A stretch of 64,000 nucleotides of DNA from Colocasia esculenta (lineage: Eukaryota; Streptophyta; Magnoliopsida; Alismatales; Araceae), in NCBI GenBank assembly GCA_014218235.1, contig CM024755.1, positions 164,789,941-164,853,940 on the forward strand, read 5' to 3'. The notes under the pieces were generated by a model. That model saw only the letters and a program-made list of their open reading frames with translations, did no database searches and was not told the origin of the DNA. Positions 34,530 to 46,112 of this stretch are shown piece by piece. The number at the start of each line of letters is the position of its first letter. Positions within the stretch are counted from its first letter, which is position 1. Made by a program: the position numbers and the translations under genes.

Positions 34530-34920
34530 TTGTAAATATCTATGAAGCATACTGTAAACATAGGGTCGATATATATACTGTAACGAAATATATAAAATAC
34601 TATAAATATCTATGAAGCATACTGTAAACATAGGAAACATATACTGTAACGAAATATATAACATACTATAAATATCTATGAAGTATACTGTAAATGTAAG
34701 GTCGATATATACTGTAACGAAATATATAAAATACTGTAAATATCTATGAAGCATACTGTAAACGTAGGAAACATATACTGTAACGAAATATATAACATAA
34801 TGTAAATATCTATGAAGCATACTATAAACGTAAGGTCGATATATACTGTAACGAAATATATAAAATACTGTAAATATCTATGAAGCATACTGTAAACGTA
34901 GGAAACATATACTGTAACGA
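34530..34920 (-). repeat. Tandem array with alternating units in an intron of ULP-like gene 2
   Basis: Six units of about 67 bases carry ACTGTAACGAAATATATAA and ATCTATGAAGCATACTGTAA. Two unit types alternate, one with GGTCGATATATA and one with GGAAACATATA, so the true period is about 135 bases. It lies between the exon ending at 34928 and the purine-rich exon. Confidence 0.85.
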
Positions 34921-34927
34921 ACATTAC

Positions 34928-35294
34928 CTCGGCATCGGGTACTCGTTTTCGCTACGCCATGTGATGGTACTGAAGCTGTAGGGAGCTCCGATGGCGGTAG
35001 GGCTAAGACTGCAGATTCTGGCTCTGGGGGGGGGATGTTGCCACTGAGGCTGACGCTCAAACTGTTCCTCCAATCTATGTAGTCTTCAGTCCATTGATTG
35101 GAGGATATTATTCTGCTGTTGTAAAAGGTCGGTCTGCAACTCGATGACCTCCCTCTGTTCCTTGGACACTCTTAACAGCTCCTGAAGAATGTGAAGAACA
35201 TGATTATCTGATGGAGGGGTTCGGGAAGTGGACGTGGATGCCGTCAATTGTCGCGAGACATTAGGTCGGTCATCCCCCACATTAACCTCCAAAT
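34928..35294 (-). pseudogene. ULP-like gene 2, coiled-coil exon interrupted by the copia insertion
   Basis: The exon starts at a TTAATTCAG acceptor (44427/44426), reads nine bases, is cut by the copia element, and resumes at 35294 with LEVNVGDDRPNVSRQL. A helical segment follows (LHILQELLRVSKEQREVIEL). TGA near 35090, in QSMD-RLHRLEEQFERQ, is probably a mutated CGA. It ends at a GTAATG donor. The layout corresponds to the coiled-coil exon 3 of gene 1. Confidence 0.6.
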
Positions 35295-36799
35295 TGTAAG
35301 GAATCATACAGAGCGTAGAGGAAACGCGATTCCTTCCAGTAGATATCGTTGTCGGTGGTCGGAATCGAACAAAAACGGAGAACCCGCACGTAGGAAGATC
35401 CGATCTTTACCTTTGCGGGGTTGCGAAACTCCCGAATCCGGGGAGGAGGTAGCGCTGGAGGCGCTGGTGCTTCAAGCCGTTCAGGTGTCTGGCCTCTAGA
35501 GGTATCCACGCGAGCTCCGGACGCAGACGGGATCTCCTCCGTCTCCACACGTCTCCCGGATCTCAACTCCACCATATGCCAGAGAGAGAGGAGAGAGAAG
35601 GTGGGGGCGCCGAGGGAGAGAGAGAGGAGGTGGCGGCCAGGGAGAGAGCCTGGAGCTTGGGCCAGGGTTTAACTCTCCACATGTATATATAGACTCTACG
35701 GTTTTTCAAAAAAACCCAGTTAATGTCTATATCGGTCATACTGGCCAGTCTGCTCGGAACTCTATTGCGTGTGACCCTCTAGGACCAAGTGCTAGTCCAG
35801 TTTTCAGCCCATTAAGCCCAATAACTCTTTATTGACTTACTGCAATTAATCAATATCTCATATTAATTAATTACACAATCAATTATCATCTCACGATAAT
35901 TGTCCGGGCTTCCAATCAAGTTGGGTGCCAAGAAACACCACTTGATCCTGGAAAGCATTGGGGTTTAGCAACCCATTCAAGGAACCTTTTGTGTCAACAG
36001 ATACCAGGTGACTATAGTCCTTCGCTTGTACAATGCTCCCAGTGCACTTAGGGTATGGTCAACTATCAAACCCTAATACGCGCACTCACTTGGATTAGAT
36101 GCTGCATAACAATATCAGAAAACTCCTTTTTCTGATAAGTAGTCATGCCCTGGCCAGGGACTATCATCCATCTTTCCCAAGAGCATTCACTCTCTTATTA
36201 CCGAGAGCGAGCGATCCCATGTTGACCACACAATCACCTTCGAAGGTATTCCGCTAGATCCAAACACTTAACTGATTAAGACCCCATGGCTAGAGTTCTA
36301 TAAGTTAAGGTAAAAATCTAGAAGTCCACCGACAAGGTGTCCTTGGTGTCTCAGTTCTAAGGACCAATCATGCCACTGTGACAATGAATCTAGCTGGTTG
36401 ACAGTTAGGTAACATTACCATCCAGCGATTCATTACGGATCAGTTTAGTGAACTCATTCTCCAATGAGCACCTACAGATTCACCTTAGTGTCTCCACACA
36501 AGTGACTATGAGACCAGTCACTCTCATCATATGAGCAGGTGCAACCTGTACTAGTCTAACCGGATATTCGATGTCCTTCTCGAATATTCTCCGACTAGGA
36601 ACAATTAAGAATATACACTTAAAGGATATTAATCCCATTGTTATGATCTCATCATAATTAGTATCCATTGCGCATATTCATGGACTTCATAATGAAACGA
36701 TAAACGAATTACACATAATGAATATAAAAGCCTTATTATTATTATTAAAGAACAAGATTGTACAAGTTATGATTGGCTTGAGGACACCCATAACTAACA
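35295..36799 (-). repeat. 3' LTR of the minus-strand copia (1505 bp)
   Basis: In element sense it starts TGTTAGTTATGGGTGTCC and ends GATTCCTTACA. It matches 42944-44417 closely; the main difference is about 35-40 bases near 35750 (CTGCTCGGAACTC region) absent from the other LTR. Confidence 0.92.
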
Positions 36800-36810
36800 A
36801 TCTCCCACTT
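36800..36810 (-). other. Polypurine tract of the minus-strand copia
   Basis: AAGTGGGAGAT in element sense abuts the LTR start TGTTAG. Confidence 0.8.
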
Positions 36811-36813
36811 GGA

Positions 36814-39800
36814 CTAAAGCCAATCATTTTTATGTCTTAAACCCATAGACTCTAGGTGGCGCTCAAACACAATTTGAGTCAGAGGCTTCGTCAGTGGATC
36901 TGCAATGTTGTCAACTGAAGGAACTCTTTCCACCAGTACATCTCCTCTAGTGATAATCTCCCTGATCAGGTGAAATCACCTCAGAATGTGCTTCGACTTC
37001 TAATGAGACCGCGGCTCTTTCGCTTGCACAATGGCCCCATTGTTGTCATACAGCAATGGGATCGGATCAGAGTCACCCGGCACCACACCAAGGTCGGTGA
37101 TGAATTTCTTCATCCACACTACCTCCTTGGCGGCTTCAGCTGCAGCAATGTACTCAGCTTCTGTCGTCGAGTCTGCAGTGGTTTCTTGCTTGGAACTCTT
37201 CCAGCTCACTGCACCTCCGTTTAAGGTGAACACAAACCCATATGTAGACTTGCTATTATCTGGATCTAACTGGAAACTCGAGTCAGTATATGCCCGAAGT
37301 TTCAAGTCCCCTCCTCCATAAACCAGAAATATATCCTTAGTCCTTCTCAAGTACTTAAGTTTACATTTCACTGCCATCCAGTGTGTTTCACCTGGATTTG
37401 CCTGATATCTGCTCGTAACACTTAGAGCAAATGCTACATCAGGCCTTGTACATAGCATGGCATACATGATAGACCCTATAGCCGAGGCATAGGGGACTCT
37501 ATCCATGACTGCCTCTCTTCAGGAGTCTTAGGAGACTGCTCCTTAGAGAGATTAATCCCATGTCTCATTGGTATGAGACCTCTCTTGGAATTTTCCATGC
37601 CAAACCTTTTGACAATGGTATCTATGTACATGGATTGGGTCAAGCCAAGCATCCTCTTAGATCTATCTCTATAGATACGTATTCCTAATACGTAGGATGC
37701 TTCTCCCAAATCCTTCATGGAGAAGTTCTTTGACAACCAAACATTTACTGATGATAACATCCCTACATCATTCCCAATGAGCAAAATGTCATCAACGTAA
37801 AGTATGAGAAAAGTGATAGCACTCCCACTGATTTTCTTATACACACATGGTTCATCTTTTTTCTTAACGAAGTCATAAGATTTGATAGCCTCATCAAACT
37901 TTATGTTCCAACTACGAGAAGCTTGCTTCAATCCATAGATGGACCTTTGAAGCTTGCATACTTTATCTGGACACTCTTTGGATGTAAAACTCTCAGGTTG
38001 TATCATTTACACTTCTTCCTCAATGTTTCCATTGAGGAAAGCAGTTTTTACATCCATTTGCCAGATCTTGTAATCAAAGTATGCAGCAATGGCGAGAAGA
38101 ATTCTGATCGACTTTATCATGGCAACAGGTGAGAAAATTTCGTCATAGTCAATTCCTTGCCTTTGACGATACCCCTTTGCCATCAACCTTGCCTTATAAG
38201 TGTCGATCTGTCCATCTGTACCGATCTTTCTCTTAAAGATCCACTTGCACCCAATAGATACAATACCTTCAGGCAAGTCTACCAAGTTCCAAACTTGGTT
38301 GGTGTACATGAACTGCATCTCAGAATTCATGGCATCTCGCCATTTCCCTGACTGAGGACTATCAACAGCCTCTTGGTAGGTCTTTGGATCATCATCCTCA
38401 TTATAAGACATGCCTTCACTGATATGTCCAACATATCTTTCAGGCTGTCTAGGTACTCTACTAGACCTACACTGAATGTGTGTATATTCCTGAACAGGTT
38501 CCGGAACCGATGTTTCAACTGGTGGACTTTGCACAGTTTGTGGATCTAGAACCTCTTCTAGATCTACCTTACTCCCACTGTCCTCTTGGGTAAGGTACTC
38601 CTCTTCCAAGAAGACAGCTCTCCTGGTGACAAACACTGTTTGTTCACCAGGATGGTAAAAGTAGTACCCAAACATTTCTTTTGGGTATCCAACAAACCTG
38701 CACTTATCGGTTCTGGATTCCAGTTTATCTGGGTCGTGTCTCTTCACGTGGGCAGGACAGCCCTAGATTTTAACATGTTTAAAATCAGGCTTTCTACCCT
38801 TCCATATCTCATATGGAGTAGAAGACACAGATTTACTGGGAACCCTGTTCAGTAGGTATGCCACTGACTCTAGCGCATATCCCCATAGGGAAATTGGTAA
38901 TTGTGAACGGCTCATCATGGATCGTACCATGTCCAACAAGGTGCGATTCCTCCTTTCCAATACACCATTCATATGTGGTGTATAGGGAGGAGTCCATTGA
39001 GAAAGGATACCATTGTCCTTTAAAAATTGTGTGAACTCTGTACTCAAGTATTCACCTCCTCGGTCTGACCGTAGGATTTTAATGCTTTTTCCAGTTTGCT
39101 TCTCAACTTCATTCTTAAATTCTTGGAACTGCTCAAATGCTTCAGACTTGTACTTCATTAAGTAAACAAATCCAAACCTTGAGTAGTCATCCGTGAATGT
39201 AATGAAGTATGAGTAGCCACTCTTGGCTTGGGTAGACATTGGACCACAAACATCCGAGTGTATTAGTTCCAATATGTCCTTGGCCCTATCTCCATGTCCA
39301 CTAAATGGATATTTGGTCAACTTATCCATTAAACAGGATTCGCAAGTTGCATATGATTCATAATCAAATGGATCCAAGTATCCATTCTTATACAACTTTT
39401 GAAGCCTATTCTCGCCAATGTGACCAAGCCTACAATGCCATAAGTAGGCAGTGTTCACACTATTCTTACTTCTCTTAGGAGAAACATCAACATGGAGATT
39501 TTCATAAGAAACATCAAGTAGATACAAACCATTTATCAAATTTGCAAAAGCAACTAGTTTATTTCCCAAATAAACTGAACAACTATTGTTCTCAATGGTA
39601 AACTTGTATCCAATTCTGTCTAAACAAGAAACAGAAATAATGTTCTTAATGATACTAGGCACAAAGTAGCAATCATTTAATAAAAGTAAATCTCCTGAGG
39701 GTAACTTGAGCTTCACTGTCCCCACAGTGTGTGCACCAACACTTGCGCCATTTCCAAGCCTCAAGTTCACCTCGCCCTTGCTCAGCTTCCTTCTACTTGT

Positions 39801-39993
39801 CAGCACCTGCACATCATTGTAGACATGAGAAGCACATCCAGTGTCTAAAACCCAAGATGTAGAATCTCTAATGGACAAGTGAAGATCTATCATATAGATA
39901 CCTAAAGCTTCGCTAAGCTTCTACTTCTCCTGAGCCTTCGTTTCAAGGTAGTCCTTGCAATTTCTTTTCCAGTGCCCCTTCTTCTTGCAGTGG
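36814..39993 (-). pseudogene. pol: Pol of the minus-strand copia
   Basis: Reading from 39993 downward: the Gag knuckle end CFHCKKKGHWKRNC; protease WVLDTGCASHV; pre-integrase LWHCRLGHIG; integrase with IHSDVCGPM, LRSDRGGEY and NGVLERRNRTLLDM, so its acidic triad is present; RT with QMDVKTAFLNGNIEEEV and ILYVDDILLIG; and RNase H with AYTDSSFQLDPDNSKSTYG and TTEAEYIAAAEA. Breaks: TAG at 39923-39921 (Gln expected), TAG at 38765-38763 (Trp expected), TAA at 38009-38007 (Tyr expected), a frame change near 37490, and TAG at 37002-37000 (Gln expected, before KSKHI). The natural end is TAG at 36816-36814, just before the polypurine tract. Confidence 0.92.
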
Positions 39994-39999
39994 AAGCAC

Positions 40000-40732
40000 T
40001 CGCCCTTTTCTTCTCCTTTGCTTATGTCCTTCTTTTCTTCTGCTTGGACTGTTTCTTTGCATTGCCTTTCTTAAAGGCTTGCACTACTCTCCTCTTCTTG
40101 TTGGACTTTCCAACCATGAGAACAGTGGGCTTTTCCTTCTTAAGGCTGCCCTCAGCAGTCTTCAGCATGTTGAGCATCTCAGCTAAACTCACCTCAATCT
40201 TGTTCATTGTAAAGTTTACAATGAACTGGGAATATGAATCTGGAAGTGACTGGAGAATGAGGTCGGTGCTCAATTCCTTGTCAAGAGGAAAACCAAGCCC
40301 CTCGAGCCTCTCAATCCACTCTATCATCTTCAGCACATGAGTCTGTACTGAAGACCCCTCTACCATGCGAGCTCTGAATAGGGCCTTGGATATCTCATAT
40401 CTCTCTACCCTGCTCTACTCTTCAAAGAGCTCCTACAAGTGCTGCATGATGGATCTAGCATCCATGTTCTCATGTTGCCTTTGCAACTCATTGCTCATTG
40501 AGGCAAGCATGTAGCATTGGGCCAGAGTGGAATCCTCCTTCCACTTCGCAAATTCAAGTGTTTCCCCTTCAAGTGAATCTAGAGGTGGTTCAGAGGGGAT
40601 CTCACCTTCCAGGACATAGGCAATGTGCTCAGACCTGAGGACAATCTTTAGGTTCCTGAGCCAATCCGAGTAGCTCGGGCCTGTCAATTTGTTGGCATCC
40701 AATATGCCTCGGAGTGGGTTACTCGACGACAT
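40000..40732 (-). pseudogene. gag: Gag of the minus-strand copia
   Basis: ATG at 40732 (MSSSNPLRGILDANKLTG) opens a capsid-like domain with YSDWLRNLKIVLRSE, typical of copia gag. TAG at 40435-40433 and 40417-40415 interrupt QHL-ELFEE-SRVERYE, both at places where Gln is usual. It then continues with VLKMIEWIERLEGLGFPLD and a basic, Lys-rich end before the zinc knuckle near 39965-39995. Confidence 0.88.
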
Positions 40733-40734
40733 TT

Positions 40735-42932
40735 TTGCCTATAAAGGAAATGTAAACACAACTAGCAGATGTTCATAATAATAATTAAATCTAGATTAGG
40801 ACTTTAATCAAGATCAACTCCCACTATTTTTCGACAGACTGTATAACCCTCAGACATACAGAATGGGAGACTTCGACGGTTTCCTAGTGGGGATCGGAAT
40901 CTTACAAACTCATAGCATGACCTTATGGATAGCACAACAAATCATACTATGATCTGAAAGCGGTCAACCCTTGACACTTGCAACTCTTTCAATATCCGAT
41001 CTTATTTTGGCCTCTGAATTTTAATGACCTTGTGGATAGCACAACAAGTCATTAAATATAGTCTAAGTAGTACCATCATTACGTAACGAGCATAGATTTG
41101 GATGTAGCCCTTGTGGATAGCACAAAAAAGCTACACCGTTCCTCTACCCCGTTTAAGGCATCACCATGCCATAGTTTTAGTTTGTCATCAGATTTGGCAA
41201 GCCTTGTGGATAGCACAACAAACTTGCCCGATCTAATGGCAATCCTAAAACTATAATGACGGAGGGCTACGTAATTCATTCTTAATGATTACGCTACGGC
41301 TTAAAATTTAAACGAGGAGGGATTTTGACATATTTTATCTTGGTCTCTATATCTGCGTGCTATTGATATATAGAATTTGGAATATCATATATTTAATTAT
41401 ATATATCATAGCACATTCCACATATCATATATATGAAGAAAAACGATGGATGATCATGGACTTTAACCTAGAGTGGCATTACCAGAGCCAGTTGGTAATC
41501 CACAAACATGGCAAACATATGGCAGCTCCGCATCGTATGCTCTTGCTTGATGTAACTCTATCTCCATGAAGGTCTTGCATGGTACTCTCCTCCATCTCCG
41601 CCAATCCGCTTCTTAAAATTACAAGTAACATTAAATTGGGCTCACAGGCCCATAAATATACATCAGATAATAATAAGAAACCTTGAACAAGTCAAGGGGA
41701 GTACATAACAGGAGGGAGATAGAATGTACAGCCCGGATTTAATAGAGGGAGAGAGGGAGGCACGCAGTCCTCATAAATTACATCACATGCCACAAACCAT
41801 AAACATCATCACATGAAATCTAGGTCCATTATCATCCATCCACACATCAACACATCACATGCATCAATAAGCAATTATCACATAATTACTTCGAAATAAC
41901 TTTTATTTCAAAAAAATATAATAATTATATTTTGAAAACCATTTAACTAAACAATTTACCTAATATGGAAAACATCTAACCAACATTAGATAAACGTCAT
42001 TCACTATTACTGCATGAATCCGCCAAAATTTACTGTTAATTAATTTAACAAGAATCACATTCTTAAATTAATTAACATGCATTAATTGGATGAGAGGAAA
42101 TAACTAAAATAATTTTAGAATTCCCTTAAACTAATTAAGCAAGGGGTCAAACATATGAAAAATAATTTGCAGAGAGCTAAACATTTTAAAACCCTCAAAA
42201 TAATTTTTCAGAATTTTTTGGAATTTAAAAAAAAAACAAATTCTGGCTTTTAAACAATTTAAAACATTTTAAAAACTTAAAAAAATGGAAAAGGGGGTTT
42301 GGGTCTAGCGGATCCGGTCCGGTCGGATCCGACGTGGACTGGATCCGCCCTCCCGGGACCCGCGGGGGGTCCGCCCGCGACTTACCCACGGGCGGACCCG
42401 CGCACTGCCCGCGGGCGACCCGCGGCGGCCCGCAGGCGCCCCGTACGGGGTCGCCCCCTCCGCCCGAACGGAGGGGGCACGCGGCTAGGGTGAAACCCTA
42501 GCCGCCGCCGCCGCCGCCGCCGCCACCCTCCGGCGGAGGGCGGCCCCGCCGGCCCCCGCGCCGCCACCGGCGGCAGCAGATGGCGTCGGCGGCACCGGAG
42601 GCCACCTCCCATGGCCCCCAAATGCCAAAAAATCTCGAAAAAACCCCAAAAAATTGCAGAAAGCGCCCCTTCCTGGACTGTCCAAGAAGCATGGTGGCGA
42701 CAGCTTGCAAGGGGTCGTGTGGCCTCTACAGAGGGCCGAACGACGCCACAAACAGTTCTTCGCGAAGCCCTTGGTACCAGGAACAACTTCCATGTACCAA
42801 ACAGGAAGTGCACATCCCATGTGCGACCCAAGAACGCGGCAAACTTGGCGATTCATGCAGAATGTGAATCGACAAAAAATGCATGAAATGACGTTCACAT
42901 GGTGCCGATTCCGACCGAACCAGCAACCTAGA
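40735..42932 (-). other. Long leader of the minus-strand copia (about 2.2 kb between PBS and gag)
   Basis: The leader is untranslated as far as I can see. It contains four copies of a motif (plus strand CTTGTGGATAGCACAACAA, near 40923, 41029, 41109 and 41201) spaced 80-108 bases apart. An AT-rich stretch lies at about 41640-42290 and a very GC-rich block at 42300-42560, with a CCG/GCC run. Sequences such as TCCAAGAAGCATGG precede the PBS. Long structured leaders are usual in Angela/BARE-type elements. Confidence 0.6.
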
Positions 42933-42942
42933 TCTGATACCA
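42933..42942 (-). other. Primer-binding site of the minus-strand copia
   Basis: TGGTATCAGA in element sense starts one base after the LTR; it matches the initiator Met tRNA 3' end. Confidence 0.85.
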
Positions 42943-42943
42943 C

Positions 42944-44417
42944 TGTAAGGAATCGTACAGAGCGCAACGGAAATGCGATTCCCTCCGGTAGATATCGTTG
43001 CCGGCGGTCGGAATCGAACAAAAATGGAGAACCCGCACGTAGGAAGATCCGATCTTTACCTTTGCGGGGTTGCGAAACTCTCGAATCCGGGGAGGAGGTA
43101 GCGCAGGAGGCACTGGTGCTACAAGATGTTCAGGTGTCCGGCCTCTAGACGTATCCACGCGAGCTCTAGACACAGACGGGATCTCCTCGGTCCCCACGCG
43201 TCTCCCGGATCTCAACTCCACCATGTGCCAGAGAAAGAGGAGAGAGAAGGTGGGGGCGCCCAGGGAGAGATAGAGGAGGTGGCGGCCAGGGAGAGAGCCT
43301 AGAGCTTGGGCCAGGGTTTAACTCTCCACGTGTATATATAGACTCTGCGGTTTTTCAAAAAACCCAGTTAATGTCTATATCGGTCATCCTGCCCAGTCTA
43401 GGCCCAAGTGCTAGTCCAGTTTTCAGCCCATTAAGCCCAATAACTCTTTATTGACTTACTGTAATTAATCAATATCTCATATTAATTAATTACACAATCA
43501 ATTATCATCTCACGATAATTGACCAGGCTTCCAATCAAGTTGGGTGCCAAGCAACACCACTTGATCCTGGAAAGCATTGGGGTTCAGCAACCCATTCAAG
43601 GAACCTTTTGTGTCAACAGATACCACGTGACTATAGTCCTTCGCTCGTACAATGCTCCCGAGTGCACTTAGGGTATGGTCAACTGTTAAACCCTAATACG
43701 CGCACTCACTTGGATTAGATGCCGCATAACAATATCAAAAAACTCGTTTTTCTGATAAGTAGTCATGCCCTGGCCAAGGACTATCATGCATCTTTCCCTA
43801 GAGCATTCACTCTCTTATTACCGAGAGCGAGCGATCCCATGTTAACCACACAATCACCTTCGAACGTATTCCGCTAGATCCGAACACTTAACTGATTAAG
43901 ACCCCATGGCTAGAGATCTATAAGTTAAGGTCAAAATCTAGACGTCCACTGACAAGGTGTCCTTGGTGTCTCAGGTCTAAGGACCAATCATGCCACTGTG
44001 ACAATGAATCTAGCTGGTTTACAGTTAGGTAACATTACCATCCAGCGATTCATTACGGATCAATTCAGTGAACTCATTCTCCAATGAGCACCTACAGATT
44101 CACCTTAGTGTCTCCACATAAGTGACTATGAGACCAGTCACTCTCATCATATGAGCAGGTGCAACCTGTACTAGTCTAACCGGATATTCGATGTCCTTCT
44201 TGAATATCCTCCGACTAGGAACAATTAAGAATATATGCTTAAATGATATTAATCCCATTGTTATGATCTCATCATAATTAGTATCCATTACGCATATTCA
44301 TGGACTTCATAATGAAACGATAAACAAATTACACATAATGAATATAAAAGTCTTATTATTATTATTAAAGAACAAGATTACAAGTTATGATTGGCTTGAG
44401 GACACCCATAACTAACA
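42944..44417 (-). repeat. 5' LTR of the minus-strand copia (1474 bp)
   Basis: It is collinear with 35295-36799. A TATA-like CTATATATAC lies at 43341-43332 in element sense (35692-35683 in the other LTR), followed by an AACCCTGG and GGCTCTCTCC transcript start region. Confidence 0.92.
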
Positions 44418-44497
44418 TAAATATACCTGAATTAACACAGGTCCAGGTGTAAGTCATATATGAACATAACATAGGTCCAGGTGTAAGTCACACTTAC

Positions 44498-45672
44498 ATC
44501 AGAGCATCGCAACCCCCGTCGTAGGACAGATAACTCCTGTCCCTTACCACGGCAATCCGAATGGAAAAATGGGGGATCTCTTTGGTGATGCTCTGGTTTC
44601 AATTTTAACTGGTGCGTCATAAATCATGCATACATCATTAACAGATAGATAATGCGTATCAGATACATATCTCGTATGTAACGGACAACTTCTGGTTCTG
44701 TAATAGATACATAGGTCGTCTGTATAAGGGAACTTTAGGTACTGTAACAAATACATTTGTTGTATGTAATAGAAAACTTCTGGTACTGCAACAGATACAT
44801 ATGTTGTCTGTAAGAGCGTACTTCACAAACTGTAACAAATACATATGTGGTATATAAAAGCCTACTTACACTGAGAGCGGAACATAACCGGTTAGGATGA
44901 TGGTTTTGCAAGTCACAGCTCCTGTTACGACTGCCTTCACATGCTCCTGGCACTGTTGCACCCCCGATATCAGGTACTCGTGGATGGCAACAGCCCAATT
45001 GGCGCTCTTCATCTCATGGAGGTTGTCCAGATATGGAAGAATGGATAGCAACCCCAACCTCCCACTTGTGGGGAAGAAGAAACAGGAACATAGAAGCGCA
45101 AACCAAAGCTTCACCAAAATTTCAACAGCTAGCTCACCCTCCTGTGGAACGTACTCCGTAAGCTTTCGCAGAACATTGTGCCTGTTCATCGTTTGTTTGC
45201 ATCCAAGAATGCGGCACAAACTAGCTTTTGTCCCATCCGCCTTCAGATTGATAGGTGAACCATTATTGGGTATACCCATAACCATTGCCAGGTCTGAAGG
45301 GCGAAAGGGCAAGGTGCAGGGGCCAATCTTAAAACGATCTTCTCCTTTGAAACGGGTTATAAGATCGACTATCAAGGAAATTAGGTAGGTCACCATTTCG
45401 CATTTGACATACGTGTGAAATGGGGAATTTCTCATTACCAGGAAAGAGAGCATCATGTATTAAATTGATTCTTTTCTGCAAACAGAAGATCGGATCTTAA
45501 AAAAAATAACAATCAGTTGACAAAGATCGGACATAGGGTAAGAAGAAAGACTACTAGTTTAGACGACTTCGAGGCTGGTTTCATCTACTTCCATGGCCAT
45601 CAACGCTTCTTATTCAGCATCCGCCGCAATGCGGCCAATCTCAGCGCTCGTAGGAGATCGATGGCTAGCCAT
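44498..45672 (-). pseudogene. ULP-like gene 2, 5' exons with N-terminal conserved domain
   Basis: A candidate first exon starts at ATG 45672 (MASHRSPTSAEIGRIAADAE) but has TAA codons. The main exon 44870-45475 runs from a TTTGCAG acceptor to a GTAAGTAG donor. It encodes a globular domain with FKIGPCTLPFRPSDLAMVMG, then VLRKLTEYVPQEGELAVE and ANWAVAIHEYLI. Each has a counterpart in exon 1 of gene 1 (FGKRIKFTMEDVSMIIRLP, VLLKKLKVLVAQEYEESVR, YNWASSVHSMLL). The beginning of the exon shows a frame change near 45430. Two short exons follow, ending at GTAAGG (44547) and GTAAGTG (44497). The next acceptor lies just inside the copia flank. Confidence 0.65.
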
Positions 45673-46110
45673 CGTTAGAGGGGACAGACTACAGAGAGAT
45701 TGCTTCGGCTGGAGATGTAACGCAACAATGGAAAAATGTAACAGAGAGGAAGGCTGGTGCAAGAATGGCGGTGTAGGTGTATGGGGAACCCAAAAGGTGT
45801 GATATACCCAGGGATGGGCTCGGTGGACCCGAGGGAATGGTGGTGCACTGCAATGATGAATATCAGGCGGCTGAAAATAATCGGTATTCCCGACGATGGG
45901 ATGTGAAACCTATCACGTCCGTTCATCTAGCGCTTTCCCGCCATTTATGCTAGCATGATACGCACTCCCGCCAAATTCACCCACAGGCCACAGCAGCTCA
46001 TACATGCTATATACAGACATGGCGCGCCACGTTTTCCATCGTTTTCCTCTGCGACACAATGGAATAGCTCCCTGCAAGATGTTCATTTGGAGATCAAAGT
46101 TTCGTTCTTT
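45673..46110. promoter_or_regulatory. Shared divergent promoter region of MURA and the ULP-like gene
   Basis: About 440 bases separate the start of the minus-strand ULP-like gene from the first recognisable MURA sequence on the plus strand. I see no ORF of interest and no convincing TATA pair. The role is inferred from the head-to-head layout only. Confidence 0.35.
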
Positions 46111-46112
46111 TC

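Larger units (their letters stand above)
35295..44417 (-). mobile_element. Ty1/copia retrotransposon (Angela/BARE-like), minus strand, 9.1 kb
   Basis: LTRs at 35295-36799 and 42944-44417 face an internal region with PBS at its right (minus-strand 5') end and polypurine tract at its left. Flanks are CAAAT (35290-35294) and TAAAT (44418-44422), a 5-bp duplication with one change. Gag, protease, integrase, RT and RNase H follow in copia order on the minus strand. Lineage assignment to Angela/BARE rests on pol motifs and LTR character recalled from memory and is tentative. It has stops and frame changes but clear motifs. Confidence 0.92.

Noticed and set aside
33855..34545. Plus-strand Ser/Pro/Leu-rich ORFs of about 200 codons
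   Set aside because: They are the complement of a simple purine repeat; any frame is open there.
42299..42560. CpG-rich block as a host gene promoter
   Set aside because: It lies in the untranslated leader of the minus-strand copia with no coding sequence attached; composition alone is not evidence.
35295..44417. Treating the two 1.5 kb repeats as MULE terminal repeats
   Set aside because: They are direct, not inverted, and are flanked inside by a tRNA-type PBS and a polypurine tract, so they are LTRs.
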